A stretch of 64,000 nt of DNA from an uncultured Treponema sp. (GTDB taxonomy: Bacteria > Spirochaetota > Spirochaetia > Treponematales > Treponemataceae): the NCBI GenBank assembly GCA_946535985.1, contig CAMNDY010000002.1:62001-126000 (forward strand), read 5' to 3'. This document shows, piece by piece, positions 1-9,755 of this stretch. Below the pieces are notes generated by a model. That model saw only the letters and a list, made by a program, of their open reading frames with translations. It did not search any database and was not told the origin of the DNA. The translations under genes were made by a program, and so were the position numbers. Position 1 is the stretch's first letter. The number at the start of each line of letters is the position of its first letter.

Positions 1-74
1 ATGTTCTGAACATTGTTCAATTGAGAAACATTGTTTACACTATTTATCATCATAACGTCCTACCCCTCTACCTT

Positions 75-782
75 TTAATTATCGGCAGATTCTTCAGAAA
101 GTTGAATTTTTTTTGTTCCCGAAATGAAAACTGCGAACTCACCTTTGATAGAAGGTCTGTTTGCAAAATCATCTCTCAATTCGCCAGCAGAACCGCTTAT
201 TACTTCTTCATGAAGCTTAGTCAGTTCCCGTCCTACAACGATGCGCCTTGTACTCTCAATATCGGCAATGTCGGAAAGAAGTTTAGTAATTCTGTAAGGA
301 GATTCGTAAATAATTACAGCATCTCCTGTTTGCATCAATTCTTTAAGGCGGCTTCGTCTTCTTCCGGGTTTTGGAGAGAGAAAACCTTCAAAAATCAATG
401 TCTTTCCACCGCTGCCGGCAACACTAATTAAGGTTGCAAAAGCAGAAGCTCCGGGAATTGGTACAACTTGAAAGCCTGCTTCTCGCACTACATCAACCAG
501 AACTGCTCCAGGATCACTAATTCCGGGAGTTCCGGCATCGCTTGCATAGGCTACAGAGTGTCCCTGCTGCAAAAGCTCAACAATTTTAGCGGCTCCTGCA
601 CGTTCATTCTGCGCTCTGCACGAAATAAGGGGCTTTTTTATCTCCAGATGATTCAACAGCTGAAGCGTATGGCGGGTATCCTCTGCGGCAACAAAATCTA
701 CGCTTTTAAACGTCTCTATTGCCCTCAAAGTAATATCGCCCAAATTCCCTATGGGCGTTCCTATAACATATAGTACCGACAC
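75..782 (-). CDS. rsmI: 16S rRNA (cytidine 2'-O)-methyltransferase RsmI
   Basis: N-terminal LYVIGTPIGNLGDITLRAIE, AEDTRHT, YASDAGTPGISDPG and PGASA motifs typical of RsmI/YraL. Confidence 0.95.
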   Translation of the reverse strand: MSVLYVIGTPIGNLGDITLRAIETFKSVDFVAAEDTRHTLQLLNHLEIKKPLISCRAQNERAGAAKIVELLQQGHSVAYASDAGTPGISDPGAVLVDVVREAGFQVVPIPGASAFATLISVAGSGGKTLIFEGFLSPKPGRRRSRLKELMQTGDAVIIYESPYRITKLLSDIADIESTRRIVVGRELTKLHEEVISGSAGELRDDFANRPSIKGEFAVFISGTKKIQLSEESADN

Positions 783-852
783 TCTTCTATTATAAACACA
801 AATTTGTATTCTAACAAGTGCAAAATTCCTTTTTTCATGTTATAATTTTTAT

Positions 853-2289
853 ATGAGGAAAAATTCCCTGCTTCTGGTAACGTCAACAATTCTCATTATC
901 AGTTTTGGATTTTCAACAATAGTTTCTCTTAAGTCTCTAGCTAAGCTCATAAAAGAAAACAACCGCGAAAACTCCCTGATTTATGCGAATGAAGTTGGAA
1001 ATGCTGTAATTGACGTTTTTTCAGAGGCAGTTGCCGTTTCGCAGACTATAAGCAATCCTTTTATTCGTGACCTTCTTAAAAATTCCCGGAATATTCCGCG
1101 AGAAGACAAATCAAGGGCTATGAAAAATCTGCTTTCGGATATTGTAGTAAAATTTGGTTATTCCACTGCCTTTATTGCTGATGATGCAACCCTAGACTAC
1201 TATTCCGAATGGGGATATTTAAAAACTATAGACCCTCAAAATCCTGATGACGACTGGTATATTCCTTTTAAAACATCTTCAAAGCTTTATGAACTCAATG
1301 TAGATAATGACCAGGCTAACAATAACCGCATGACCATTTACATAAATACCCGTATAAGAGATGACAACGGTAAATATCTTGGAGCCTGTGGTGTTGGCGT
1401 TCCTATGAAGCAGGTAATGACTCTTTTGCAGTCTTTGGAAAAACAGAGTGATATTTCTATAAAGCTTGTTTCGCCGGATGGAATTGTTCGGGTTGCAAGA
1501 AGCGGTCAGCTTGTACTTCAACGGACAGAAGCAGAATTAAAGCAGCTGCTAAAAGAATATGATTCTTCTGAGCAGTATCTTTATAAGCCAAAGGGTACCG
1601 ATGGTTATACAATAGTAAAATACATTCCTGAATGCCAGTGGTTTACTGTAATTGATTATGCCGGAGGAAAAACCTCTATTTTCTCTACAATGCTTTTTCA
1701 GAATCTGATGATTTGTCTGTGTATAATGCTCTTTGTTATTGTAATCATCAACTTTGTACTCTCGAGGGTTGCTAAGCATACAGAAAGATTTGTTGAAGAA
1801 GCCTTGTTTGATCAGCTTACAGGACTAAGAAACAGACGGGCATACGCACTGGAAATTGAAAAGCTTAATAAGTTCCCTTCCCTTACAGATATTTCGGTTA
1901 CCACAATGGATATAAACGGCCTTAAAATGACTAACGACACTTTTGGCCATACTGTTGGTGATGATTTGATAAAGGGCGCCGCTGCAATTATGAAAAAATT
2001 CTATTCAGATGGCGGCTGGAAGGTTTTCCGCACTGGTGGTGATGAATTTATTGCAATTACCTCAAAGCCTATTGGCGATAAGGATGAACTTATTTCTGAA
2101 TTTAAAGAGCAGCTTAATACCTTCCATCATGCGCAGATAAAAGATCTTTCTGTTTCTATTGGAGTTGCAAAAGGTACAGAGCATGATGTTACTTCGGTAG
2201 AAGAGCTCATTAAGATTGCCGACAAAAAGATGTACGCAGATAAAGAGCTCTTTTATTCTGATGACAGTCACGAAAGACGAAAACGATAG
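853..2289 (+). CDS. Membrane sensor diguanylate cyclase (Cache-like extracellular domain + GGDEF)
   Basis: N-terminal TM helix, extracellular Cache-like region, second TM, FDQLTGLRNRRA and RTGGDEFIAI (intact GGDEF). Confidence 0.9.
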   Translation: MRKNSLLLVTSTILIISFGFSTIVSLKSLAKLIKENNRENSLIYANEVGNAVIDVFSEAVAVSQTISNPFIRDLLKNSRNIPREDKSRAMKNLLSDIVVKFGYSTAFIADDATLDYYSEWGYLKTIDPQNPDDDWYIPFKTSSKLYELNVDNDQANNNRMTIYINTRIRDDNGKYLGACGVGVPMKQVMTLLQSLEKQSDISIKLVSPDGIVRVARSGQLVLQRTEAELKQLLKEYDSSEQYLYKPKGTDGYTIVKYIPECQWFTVIDYAGGKTSIFSTMLFQNLMICLCIMLFVIVIINFVLSRVAKHTERFVEEALFDQLTGLRNRRAYALEIEKLNKFPSLTDISVTTMDINGLKMTNDTFGHTVGDDLIKGAAAIMKKFYSDGGWKVFRTGGDEFIAITSKPIGDKDELISEFKEQLNTFHHAQIKDLSVSIGVAKGTEHDVTSVEELIKIADKKMYADKELFYSDDSHERRKR

Positions 2290-2304
2290 AAAGGCGCGTG
2301 ACTT

Positions 2305-4098
2305 TTACAGATACTTTTCTTCATATTCTGCAATAGGAATTGGTTTACTATAATAATATCCCTGAATAATTTCGCAGCCAAAATCACGCAGGCGGTCAAC
2401 CTGAGCTTTACTTTCGGCACCTTCGGCAAGACATACAAAACCAAGCTCCTTTGCAAGAGTTATAATATGGCGCAGAACAATAATATCTTCCTGGCGCTCA
2501 TTTGTGGTGGCAATCGTGTCTACAAAGCTTTTGTCGATTTTTAAAGTATCAATGGGCATTTGTGTAAGCAGAGAAAGAGATGAGTAACCTGTTCCAAAAT
2601 CATCCATTGAAATTTTGAAACCACGGCTTCGAAGATCTTCAAGGACACTTAGCATATGCTCCATATTGTCGTAGGTTGCACTTTCGGTAAGTTCAAAATC
2701 AATAAGGCTGTGGTCTACGCCAAAGGAATCGACAATGCTCACAAGATTATCAATAAGATTTTCATTATAAAGACGACTGCGCGAAAGGTTTACGGAAATT
2801 GGGAAAAGCGGTTTGCCTTCTTTTTTCCATTGTGCAAGGGAAGCACAAACTTTTTTAAGAACTATATCGTCAATTTTTCCAATTGAACCGTCTTTTTCAA
2901 AAAATGGAATAAAGCGGTAAGGCGGCAGGAACTCCTTGTTTTTATAGTTCCAGCGAATCAAGGCTTCTGCACCTTTTATTGTTTCTTTTTTAATATCAAA
3001 CTTTGGCTGAAGGTATACAAGAAATTCATCCTGTTCGATTGCAGTTTCTACGTAGGCTTTTATGTAGTTGCCCCAGGAAAGGTCATCGTGCATTTTATCT
3101 GTGTAAACAATAACTTCTGTCTTCTTTTGATTTGTGCACATGGACTGGGCCATTTTTGCAGCATCGGCCACACGGTTACCGGAAAGCATGGCTCTCTGCA
3201 TTGGGACAACACCGCATTTGTAATAAATCTTATAATACGGATCTTCTTCGAGCACAGAAAGCTTTTCAAAAAAGTCATAGAGCTTTTGAACAAGCTCGTC
3301 CTGCGGCATATCCTTTATGAGCATGGCAAAATTGTCGTTATGACAGCGGGCACTTGCATATACAAAATCAGACTCGTTCATTGCTTTTACAATATTTTTA
3401 AGGACTTTGTTTGCAGCAATGTGTCCGTATGCTTCGTTGATTACGCGGAATTCTTTTATATCAAAATGGGCAAAGGCATAATCGGAAATGTCTTTGTCGG
3501 CGGGAACTTCAAGATATGCTTCAAGATGATTCCAGTTGTAGTTGCCTGAAATTACATCTATAAATGCCGATTTGTAAAGGTCCTGCTTTTCGAACTTAGT
3601 AAAGTCATCGCACATAACATGGACAGCCCTGTCTTCATAAAGCTGCCATTCATATAAAAGTCTGATTTTTTTGTAGCCATGAAAAACACTGATTACTTTT
3701 GCATCTTCTTTTATACGCAGGTCGCTGTATGGTCTGTGTGCATTATCATCTTTTGCAATTGTTTCAAAAAGCTGTTTTATAAACTTGTAGTCAATCTGTA
3801 CGTCATCATCAATTTCCACCGAATAAAAAAACGAAGCATCAAGCGGGATTGTCTTAAGCTCCTTTGGATAATTTACCCTAGCATCGTCTGGTCTGTACTC
3901 AATTCCAATTACTTCTTTGTTAAGTCCTTCTACAAAAAAGGCACCCGGATAATCATAAGTACCAAAGGCATTTGAATATTTTGCAATTTCATCTGGAAGC
4001 GTTCCACGGTAAAATGCCTGGATTTGCTCCAGCGTGGTATCCATATAATAGAGAACACGATTTGGCTTATATAATTGGTTGAGTTTGTTTATAAACAT
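2305..4098 (-). CDS. Degenerate-GGDEF/EAL c-di-GMP phosphodiesterase
   Basis: GGDEF site replaced by ARCHNDNFAML. EAL motifs intact: GAEALIRW, SVNLSRS, FELTES, MDDFGTGYSSLSLL, LKIDKSF, AEGAES, IQGYYYSKP. Confidence 0.9.
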   Translation of the reverse strand: MFINKLNQLYKPNRVLYYMDTTLEQIQAFYRGTLPDEIAKYSNAFGTYDYPGAFFVEGLNKEVIGIEYRPDDARVNYPKELKTIPLDASFFYSVEIDDDVQIDYKFIKQLFETIAKDDNAHRPYSDLRIKEDAKVISVFHGYKKIRLLYEWQLYEDRAVHVMCDDFTKFEKQDLYKSAFIDVISGNYNWNHLEAYLEVPADKDISDYAFAHFDIKEFRVINEAYGHIAANKVLKNIVKAMNESDFVYASARCHNDNFAMLIKDMPQDELVQKLYDFFEKLSVLEEDPYYKIYYKCGVVPMQRAMLSGNRVADAAKMAQSMCTNQKKTEVIVYTDKMHDDLSWGNYIKAYVETAIEQDEFLVYLQPKFDIKKETIKGAEALIRWNYKNKEFLPPYRFIPFFEKDGSIGKIDDIVLKKVCASLAQWKKEGKPLFPISVNLSRSRLYNENLIDNLVSIVDSFGVDHSLIDFELTESATYDNMEHMLSVLEDLRSRGFKISMDDFGTGYSSLSLLTQMPIDTLKIDKSFVDTIATTNERQEDIIVLRHIITLAKELGFVCLAEGAESKAQVDRLRDFGCEIIQGYYYSKPIPIAEYEEKYL

Positions 4099-4130
4099 GT
4101 ATTAATGATAACACAGAATTCTGGAATAGA

Positions 4131-5561
4131 CTAGAAATAATTCAAGGATGCAAAATTGTTCCAGAGAAAATAATCACTGTTAATTGACAGCTTATAAACT
4201 CCATGCTCCTTAAGTTTAATATGAATAGTTCGAACTCCATTTTTGTCGTCAGTAGATACTTCTACGTTACGATCACTATTATTTAGATCTCTGATTATAA
4301 TATCTGCACTGCTTTTAGCATCGTGATATAACTCAAATGTTATTTCACCTTTTTCAGAATCAAAAGCCGGAACGTTTATATAAAAGCCCTTAGAGCCGTT
4401 TAACAAATCCGGTTTTAAATTTGGAACAAAGATAATATCTTTATCTGTAAATTTCTTTTTGAGCAGTTGATACTCTGGATTCATTGGATAATGAGAATAA
4501 ATGGTATGTTCCGGCTTTGCAAAAAGATATGTTGTATTATAATTTTGGACACTTTTCCTTGTTTCTACATCCATGTATCCAGAATCCCAGGTGCAATCTA
4601 TAAAATACCAGTTTCCTTCAATCAGAATAATATTCCAATCATGGTTCGTATTAAAACTCGTTTTTGCAGGATCATAACTAACACCTTTTGCCCATCCCTC
4701 AACAATAATACAAGGAATACGAAGCTTATCGCAGAATGCTTTATAAACTGCTGCATAACCTGCACAAACTGATGTTCCTCTTTTTAATACCTGCTTATAT
4801 GATTGATCAGGAATTTTTCCCTTCCAGTAATTATCTGCATCATACTCAAGAATCAAAGCTACAGCATCATGTGCGAGTCTGGCTTTTTCAAAATCATCAT
4901 CTGCCCATTCTTCAATTTTTTCACAAACCATTTTTATATAGGCATCTGGTTTTGATTTTTGTAATTTAATATTTTTCTTATCATTTACAAGTCCTGAAAT
5001 TCTAAAGTCAGGAGTATTGTCTGCATAACTCTTTACATGACTATAACTTTGGGGTCCCATAAAAACAGGTGGTTCATATTTTGTATTAAATTTTTCTTCA
5101 TATAATTTGGAAGCTTTTTTGTATTCAATAGTTTGGGTGCCTTTTTTTAAACTGCCATCCCAAAATGCAATTGTATCGCCAAGATTAGCCACATCTTCAT
5201 ATGAAATTGAAAAATCCCGGTACCAATTCCAAGACCATTCAGAATCAGGAGCTTGAGAAAATGGATGAACTCCAAAAGCTTCTATTGTATATGGCACAAA
5301 TTTTTCTAACTTATCGATATAAAAAAATCCATTTTCATCTGATTTTACTACTCTGGTTTTCTTAGTTACATTATTCTTTATATGAACATAAACATTATCT
5401 TTATAAACGCCATCTATATCAATTTCATACATGCAGTTTTGCATTGTAAGTTCAAAACATCCAAAAGCTGCATAATTATCGTCTACAGGTTCTTTTGGAG
5501 TAGATGCACATCCAATAATAAAAAAAGATAGAATCAAAGAAAGGTAAAAATTTTTTTTCAT
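4131..5561 (-). CDS. Lipoprotein with transglutaminase-like domain
   Basis: Lipobox FFIIGCAS; RGTSVCAGYAAVYKAFCDKLRIPCIIVEGWAKG...HDWNIILIEGNWYFIDCTWD (Cys/His/Asp of the transglutaminase-like fold). Confidence 0.85.
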   Translation of the reverse strand: MKKNFYLSLILSFFIIGCASTPKEPVDDNYAAFGCFELTMQNCMYEIDIDGVYKDNVYVHIKNNVTKKTRVVKSDENGFFYIDKLEKFVPYTIEAFGVHPFSQAPDSEWSWNWYRDFSISYEDVANLGDTIAFWDGSLKKGTQTIEYKKASKLYEEKFNTKYEPPVFMGPQSYSHVKSYADNTPDFRISGLVNDKKNIKLQKSKPDAYIKMVCEKIEEWADDDFEKARLAHDAVALILEYDADNYWKGKIPDQSYKQVLKRGTSVCAGYAAVYKAFCDKLRIPCIIVEGWAKGVSYDPAKTSFNTNHDWNIILIEGNWYFIDCTWDSGYMDVETRKSVQNYNTTYLFAKPEHTIYSHYPMNPEYQLLKKKFTDKDIIFVPNLKPDLLNGSKGFYINVPAFDSEKGEITFELYHDAKSSADIIIRDLNNSDRNVEVSTDDKNGVRTIHIKLKEHGVYKLSINSDYFLWNNFASLNYF

Positions 5562-5742
5562 ATATTCAGCTCCGGAATTAATACGTTAAGATTATTTTAA
5601 GTGAGATTATCTGTCATGTCAAATTAAGGGATTTTTGAATATTTTCTATATATGTGTCCCCTATTAACTATTCCTAATTTTTCTATTATAATTTTACAAA
5701 TACTTAAAAAATTTATTTGCAATTAAGCAAAAGGATACAAAA

Positions 5743-7386
5743 ATGCCAATTACTCAATATCTTGAACGAAACGCAGAAATTTATGCTACTGACTGCGCGC
5801 TTGTAGAATTAAACCCGGAAGTAAAGGAAAACCGCCGCATTACCTGGAAGGACTATGACCTTACCCAGCCGGAACCTAACCTTCCTTACCGCCGCGAAAT
5901 TAACTGGCGCATTTTTAACGAAAAGGCAAACCGCTGCGCACACTATCTTTTGGACCGTGGTGTTAAAAAGGGAGACAAGGTTGGCATTCTTATGATGAAC
6001 TGCCTTGAATGGCTGCCAATTTATTTTGGTATTTTAAAGACCGGTGCCCTTGCCGTACCGCTCAACTTCCGCTATGCTTCGGACGAAATTGAATACTGTC
6101 TGAACCTGGCCGATGTTTCTGTTTTGTTCTTTGGGCCGGAATTTATCGGCCGTCTGGAATCTATTACCGACAAGATTATTGCACACCGCCTTCTTGTTTT
6201 TGTTGGAGAGGGAATGGCTCCTACTTTTGCAGACAACTACTTTATGTCGGTAATGAATTTTTCTTCTGAAAACCCACACATTGTTATTTCTGATAATGAC
6301 TTTGGTGCCATTTATTTTTCATCGGGAACTACAGGATTCCCTAAGGCCATTTTGCACCGCCACCTGGCTTTGATGCATTCTGCAGCCTGCGAACAGGCTC
6401 ACCATGGCCAGACACATGATGATGTATTCCTTTGTATTCCGCCGCTCTATCATACTGGTGCTAAGATGCACTGGTTTGGCTCTCTCATCAGTGGCGGTAA
6501 GGCTGTATTGCTCCGTGGTACTAAGCCTGAGCCGGTTATCAAAGCCGTTAGCGAAGAGCGTTGTACAATCGTTTGGATGCTTGTTCCTTGGGCACAGGAT
6601 ATTCTTGATGCCCTTGACCGTGGAGAAATTAAGCTCGAAGATTATCATTTGAGTCAGTGGAGACTTACACACATGGGTGCTCAGCCAATTCCACGTAAGC
6701 TTGTTGCAGACTGGCTTAAGTACTTCCCTAAACATGAATATGATACAAACTACGGTTTGTCTGAATCTATCGGACCTGGATGTGTTCACCTTGGCGTTGG
6801 AAATGTTAATAAGGTTGGAGCAATTGGTATTCCGGGCTACGGCTGGCAGTGCAAGATTGTTGACGAAAACCGCAAGGAAGTTGCCCAGGGTGACGTTGGT
6901 GAGCTTGCAGTTAAAGGCCCCGGCGTTATGGTTGAATATTACAAAAACCCCGAAGCTACTGCCGAAGTTCTGGACAAGGAAGGCTGGCTCTACACCGGCG
7001 ATATGGCTCAGATGGATAAGGACGGCTTTATCACCCTTGTTGACCGCAAAAAGGACGTTATCATTTCCGGTGGTGAAAACATTTACCCTGTTCAGATTGA
7101 AGACTTTTTGCGCAAGATGGACCAGATTAAAGACGTTGCCGTTATTGGTTTGGCCGACAAACGATTGGGTGAGATTTCCGCAGCTGTTATTGAAGTTAAG
7201 GAAGGCATGACACTTACTGAAGATGAAGTAAACGAGTTCTGTCTTGAACTTCCTAAATACAAGCGCCCACGCAAGTTGATTTTTGCTCCGGTTCCTCGTA
7301 ACCCTACAGGCAAGATTGAAAAGCCAAAGTTGAGACAGTTGTATAGAACTGAAGATCCGTTTGCGGTAATGAAACAGGATAGTTAA
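5743..7386 (+). CDS. AMP-dependent acyl/aryl-CoA synthetase
   Basis: YFSSGTTGFPKAILHRH P-loop, YGLSES, GWLYTGDMAQMDKDGFITLVDRKKDVIISGGENIYP, NPTGKIEK. Confidence 0.9.
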   Translation: MPITQYLERNAEIYATDCALVELNPEVKENRRITWKDYDLTQPEPNLPYRREINWRIFNEKANRCAHYLLDRGVKKGDKVGILMMNCLEWLPIYFGILKTGALAVPLNFRYASDEIEYCLNLADVSVLFFGPEFIGRLESITDKIIAHRLLVFVGEGMAPTFADNYFMSVMNFSSENPHIVISDNDFGAIYFSSGTTGFPKAILHRHLALMHSAACEQAHHGQTHDDVFLCIPPLYHTGAKMHWFGSLISGGKAVLLRGTKPEPVIKAVSEERCTIVWMLVPWAQDILDALDRGEIKLEDYHLSQWRLTHMGAQPIPRKLVADWLKYFPKHEYDTNYGLSESIGPGCVHLGVGNVNKVGAIGIPGYGWQCKIVDENRKEVAQGDVGELAVKGPGVMVEYYKNPEATAEVLDKEGWLYTGDMAQMDKDGFITLVDRKKDVIISGGENIYPVQIEDFLRKMDQIKDVAVIGLADKRLGEISAAVIEVKEGMTLTEDEVNEFCLELPKYKRPRKLIFAPVPRNPTGKIEKPKLRQLYRTEDPFAVMKQDS

Positions 7387-7400
7387 TACAATAAAAAAAA

Positions 7401-7432
7401 GTGTCATTCTCGGGCTTGACCCGGGAATCTCT
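7401..7432. repeat. REP-like palindromic repeat, family C (GTCATTCTCGGGCTTGACCCGGGAATCTC)
   Basis: Same core as 41562-41593 and both halves of 60366-60431; lies in the gap between the ligase gene and iorA. Confidence 0.75.
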
Positions 7433-7449
7433 TATTAGAAGGAATTGTT

Positions 7450-9183
7450 ATGAAACAGTTAATGTTAGGAAACGCCGCTGCTGCCCGGGGACTTTTTGAA
7501 GGGGGCTGCGAATTTGTTTCCAGTTATCCGGGAACTCCTAGTACCGAAATTACAGAAGAAGCTGCACGCTATAAAGAGATTTACTGTGAATGGGCTCCTA
7601 ATGAAAAGGTTGCGCTTGAGTCGGCTTTTGGGGCTTGTCTTGCAGGACGACGTGCCTTTTGCGGAATGAAGCATGTTGGTTTGAACGTAGCTGCTGACCC
7701 TCTTTTTACAATGAGTTATACAGGTGTAAATGCAGGCCTTGTTATTGGTGTTGCCGATGACCCTGGAATGCACTCAAGCCAGAACGAACAGGACAGCCGC
7801 CATCACGCAATTGCTTCTAAGATTCCTATGCTTGAACCTAGTGATTCTGACGAAGCCCGCGAATTTGCAAAGCTTGCTTTTGAAATCAGTGAAAAATTTG
7901 ATACCCCTGTTTTGTATAAAATGTGTACCCGTGTTGCCCACAGCCAGAGTATTATTGAAGGTGAAGAGCGCGTAGTACCAGAGCACAAGCCTTACGAAAA
8001 AAATATTTCTAAATATGTTATGGCTCCTGCCAACGCAATCCGCCGCCATCCTTTTGTTGAACAGAGGATGAAGGATATTGAAAAGTGGAGTGAGACCAGC
8101 GGGGTTAATAGAATTGAAGACGCGGGGGCAAAAGTCGGCATCATTACATCCTCTACCAGCTACCAGTACGTAAAAGAAGTCCTTGGTGACAGCGTAAATA
8201 TCCTTAAGCTTGGAATGGTAAATCCTCTGCCGGGGGACATGATCCGTAAGTTTGCAGAAGGACTTGAAAAACTCATTATTGTAGAAGAGCTGGACCCTGT
8301 TATAGAAACTTTTGTCCGTGGGCTCGGACTTCCGGCAACTGTAGAAATCCACGGAAAAGACATGTTCCCAATCTGTGGAGAATTCAGTCAGAATATTGTA
8401 GCCAGCGCTTTTGGACGCCAGGTTCCAGCCGGCACAAAGCTGGATACTGCAATTCCGGTACGCCCACCGATTATGTGTGCAGGCTGTCCTCACCGCGGAA
8501 TGTTCTATGCACTCAACAAGCTCAAGGTTACTGTTTTTGGAGACATTGGCTGCTACACCCTGGGCTCAGTTGCACCACTCAGTGCAATGGATGTTACCCT
8601 TTGTATGGGAGCTTCCTTCAGCGGTCTTCACGGCTGGAACAAAGCTGGCGGTGCCGACAACGAAAAAAAATCTGTTGCTGTAATTGGTGACTCAACCTTT
8701 ATGCATTCTGGTATGACCGGACTTGCAACAATTGCCTACAATCAGTCTAACTCAACTGTAATCGTTCTTGATAACTCAATCACAGGTATGACAGGCCATC
8801 AGCAGAATCCTACTACAGGAAAGAACCTTTATGGTGACCCTGCCGGCCGCGTAGACCTGGAAGCTCTGGCCCGTGCCATGGGAATTAACCGTGTCCGCGT
8901 AGTAGACCCATACAATATTGCAGAATGTGAAGCTGCCGTTCGCGAAGAGCTTGAAGTTGCAGAACCAAGCCTTATCATAAGCCGCAGACCTTGCGCACTT
9001 CTTAAGGAAGTAAAACATAATCCTCCGCTGGTAGTTGATCAGGACAAATGTAAAAGCTGCAAGATGTGTATGAAGATTGGCTGCCCTGCCATTGCCATGA
9101 AAGGTAACAAGGCAAAGATTGACCCTACCCTTTGTGTGGGTTGCAAGGTTTGTAGCCAAATGTGTAAATTTGGAGCGTTGTAA
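7450..9183 (+). CDS. iorA: Indolepyruvate:ferredoxin oxidoreductase, alpha subunit
   Basis: LGNAAAARGLFEGGCEFVSSYPGTPSTEI, CAGCPHRGMFYAL, GDIGCYTLG, TPP-binding GDSTFMHSG, C-terminal two-cluster ferredoxin motif CKSCKMCMKIGCP...CVGCKVCSQMC. Confidence 0.95.
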   Translation: MKQLMLGNAAAARGLFEGGCEFVSSYPGTPSTEITEEAARYKEIYCEWAPNEKVALESAFGACLAGRRAFCGMKHVGLNVAADPLFTMSYTGVNAGLVIGVADDPGMHSSQNEQDSRHHAIASKIPMLEPSDSDEAREFAKLAFEISEKFDTPVLYKMCTRVAHSQSIIEGEERVVPEHKPYEKNISKYVMAPANAIRRHPFVEQRMKDIEKWSETSGVNRIEDAGAKVGIITSSTSYQYVKEVLGDSVNILKLGMVNPLPGDMIRKFAEGLEKLIIVEELDPVIETFVRGLGLPATVEIHGKDMFPICGEFSQNIVASAFGRQVPAGTKLDTAIPVRPPIMCAGCPHRGMFYALNKLKVTVFGDIGCYTLGSVAPLSAMDVTLCMGASFSGLHGWNKAGGADNEKKSVAVIGDSTFMHSGMTGLATIAYNQSNSTVIVLDNSITGMTGHQQNPTTGKNLYGDPAGRVDLEALARAMGINRVRVVDPYNIAECEAAVREELEVAEPSLIISRRPCALLKEVKHNPPLVVDQDKCKSCKMCMKIGCPAIAMKGNKAKIDPTLCVGCKVCSQMCKFGAL

Positions 9184-9185
9184 TT

Positions 9186-9755
9186 ATGGTAAAAAATATA
9201 ATGATTGTCGGCGTTGGCGGCCAGGGTGCTTTGCTTGCGTCTAAAACTTTGGGACAGGTTCTGCTTGATGCAGGTTATGATGTAAAGGTCAGCGAAGTTC
9301 ACGGAATGAGTCAGCGTGGCGGTTCAGTTGTAACATACGTTCGCTATGGCGACAAGGTTTACTCCCCTATTGTAGATAAGGGAGAAGCAGATTTTATAGT
9401 TTCTTTTGAATTACTGGAAGCTGCCCGCTACACAGAATATCTTAAAGCCGGCGGCCAGATTGTTGTAAACACTCAGAAAATTGATCCTATGCCTGTAATC
9501 ACCGGTGCTGCTGAATATCCTGCAGACCTGGAAGAAAAAATGAAAGCGGCAGGTCTTAAAGTTGACGCTCTTGATTGTCTTACTCTGGCAGAGCAGGCCG
9601 GAACTGCAAAATCTGTAAACATTGTTTTAATGGGACGACTCAGTCGTTACATGGATTTTCCTGTAGAAGCCTGGCTTACAGCAATCGAAAAGCTTGTAAA
9701 ACCTCAGTTCCTGGAAATGAATAAAAAAGCATTTATGCTTGGACGCGGAGAATAG
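9186..9755 (+). CDS. iorB: Indolepyruvate:ferredoxin oxidoreductase, beta subunit
   Basis: IMIVGVGGQGALLASKTLGQVLLDAGYDVKVSEVHGMSQRGGSVVTYVRYG; starts 2 bp after the iorA stop. Confidence 0.95.
   Translation: MVKNIMIVGVGGQGALLASKTLGQVLLDAGYDVKVSEVHGMSQRGGSVVTYVRYGDKVYSPIVDKGEADFIVSFELLEAARYTEYLKAGGQIVVNTQKIDPMPVITGAAEYPADLEEKMKAAGLKVDALDCLTLAEQAGTAKSVNIVLMGRLSRYMDFPVEAWLTAIEKLVKPQFLEMNKKAFMLGRGE

Noticed and set aside
3088-3549. 153-aa plus-strand ORF inside the EAL gene
   Set aside because: Overlaps a clear GGDEF/EAL coding region on the other strand; composition typical of a spurious frame.
6319-7407. 362-aa ORF on the minus strand opposite the AMP-ligase gene
   Set aside because: Shadow ORF. 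The plus strand encodes a clear acyl-CoA synthetase, and the antisense product has no recognisable domain.
7774-8493. 239-aa minus-strand ORF opposite iorA
   Set aside because: Antisense shadow of a well-conserved gene; no domain motifs.
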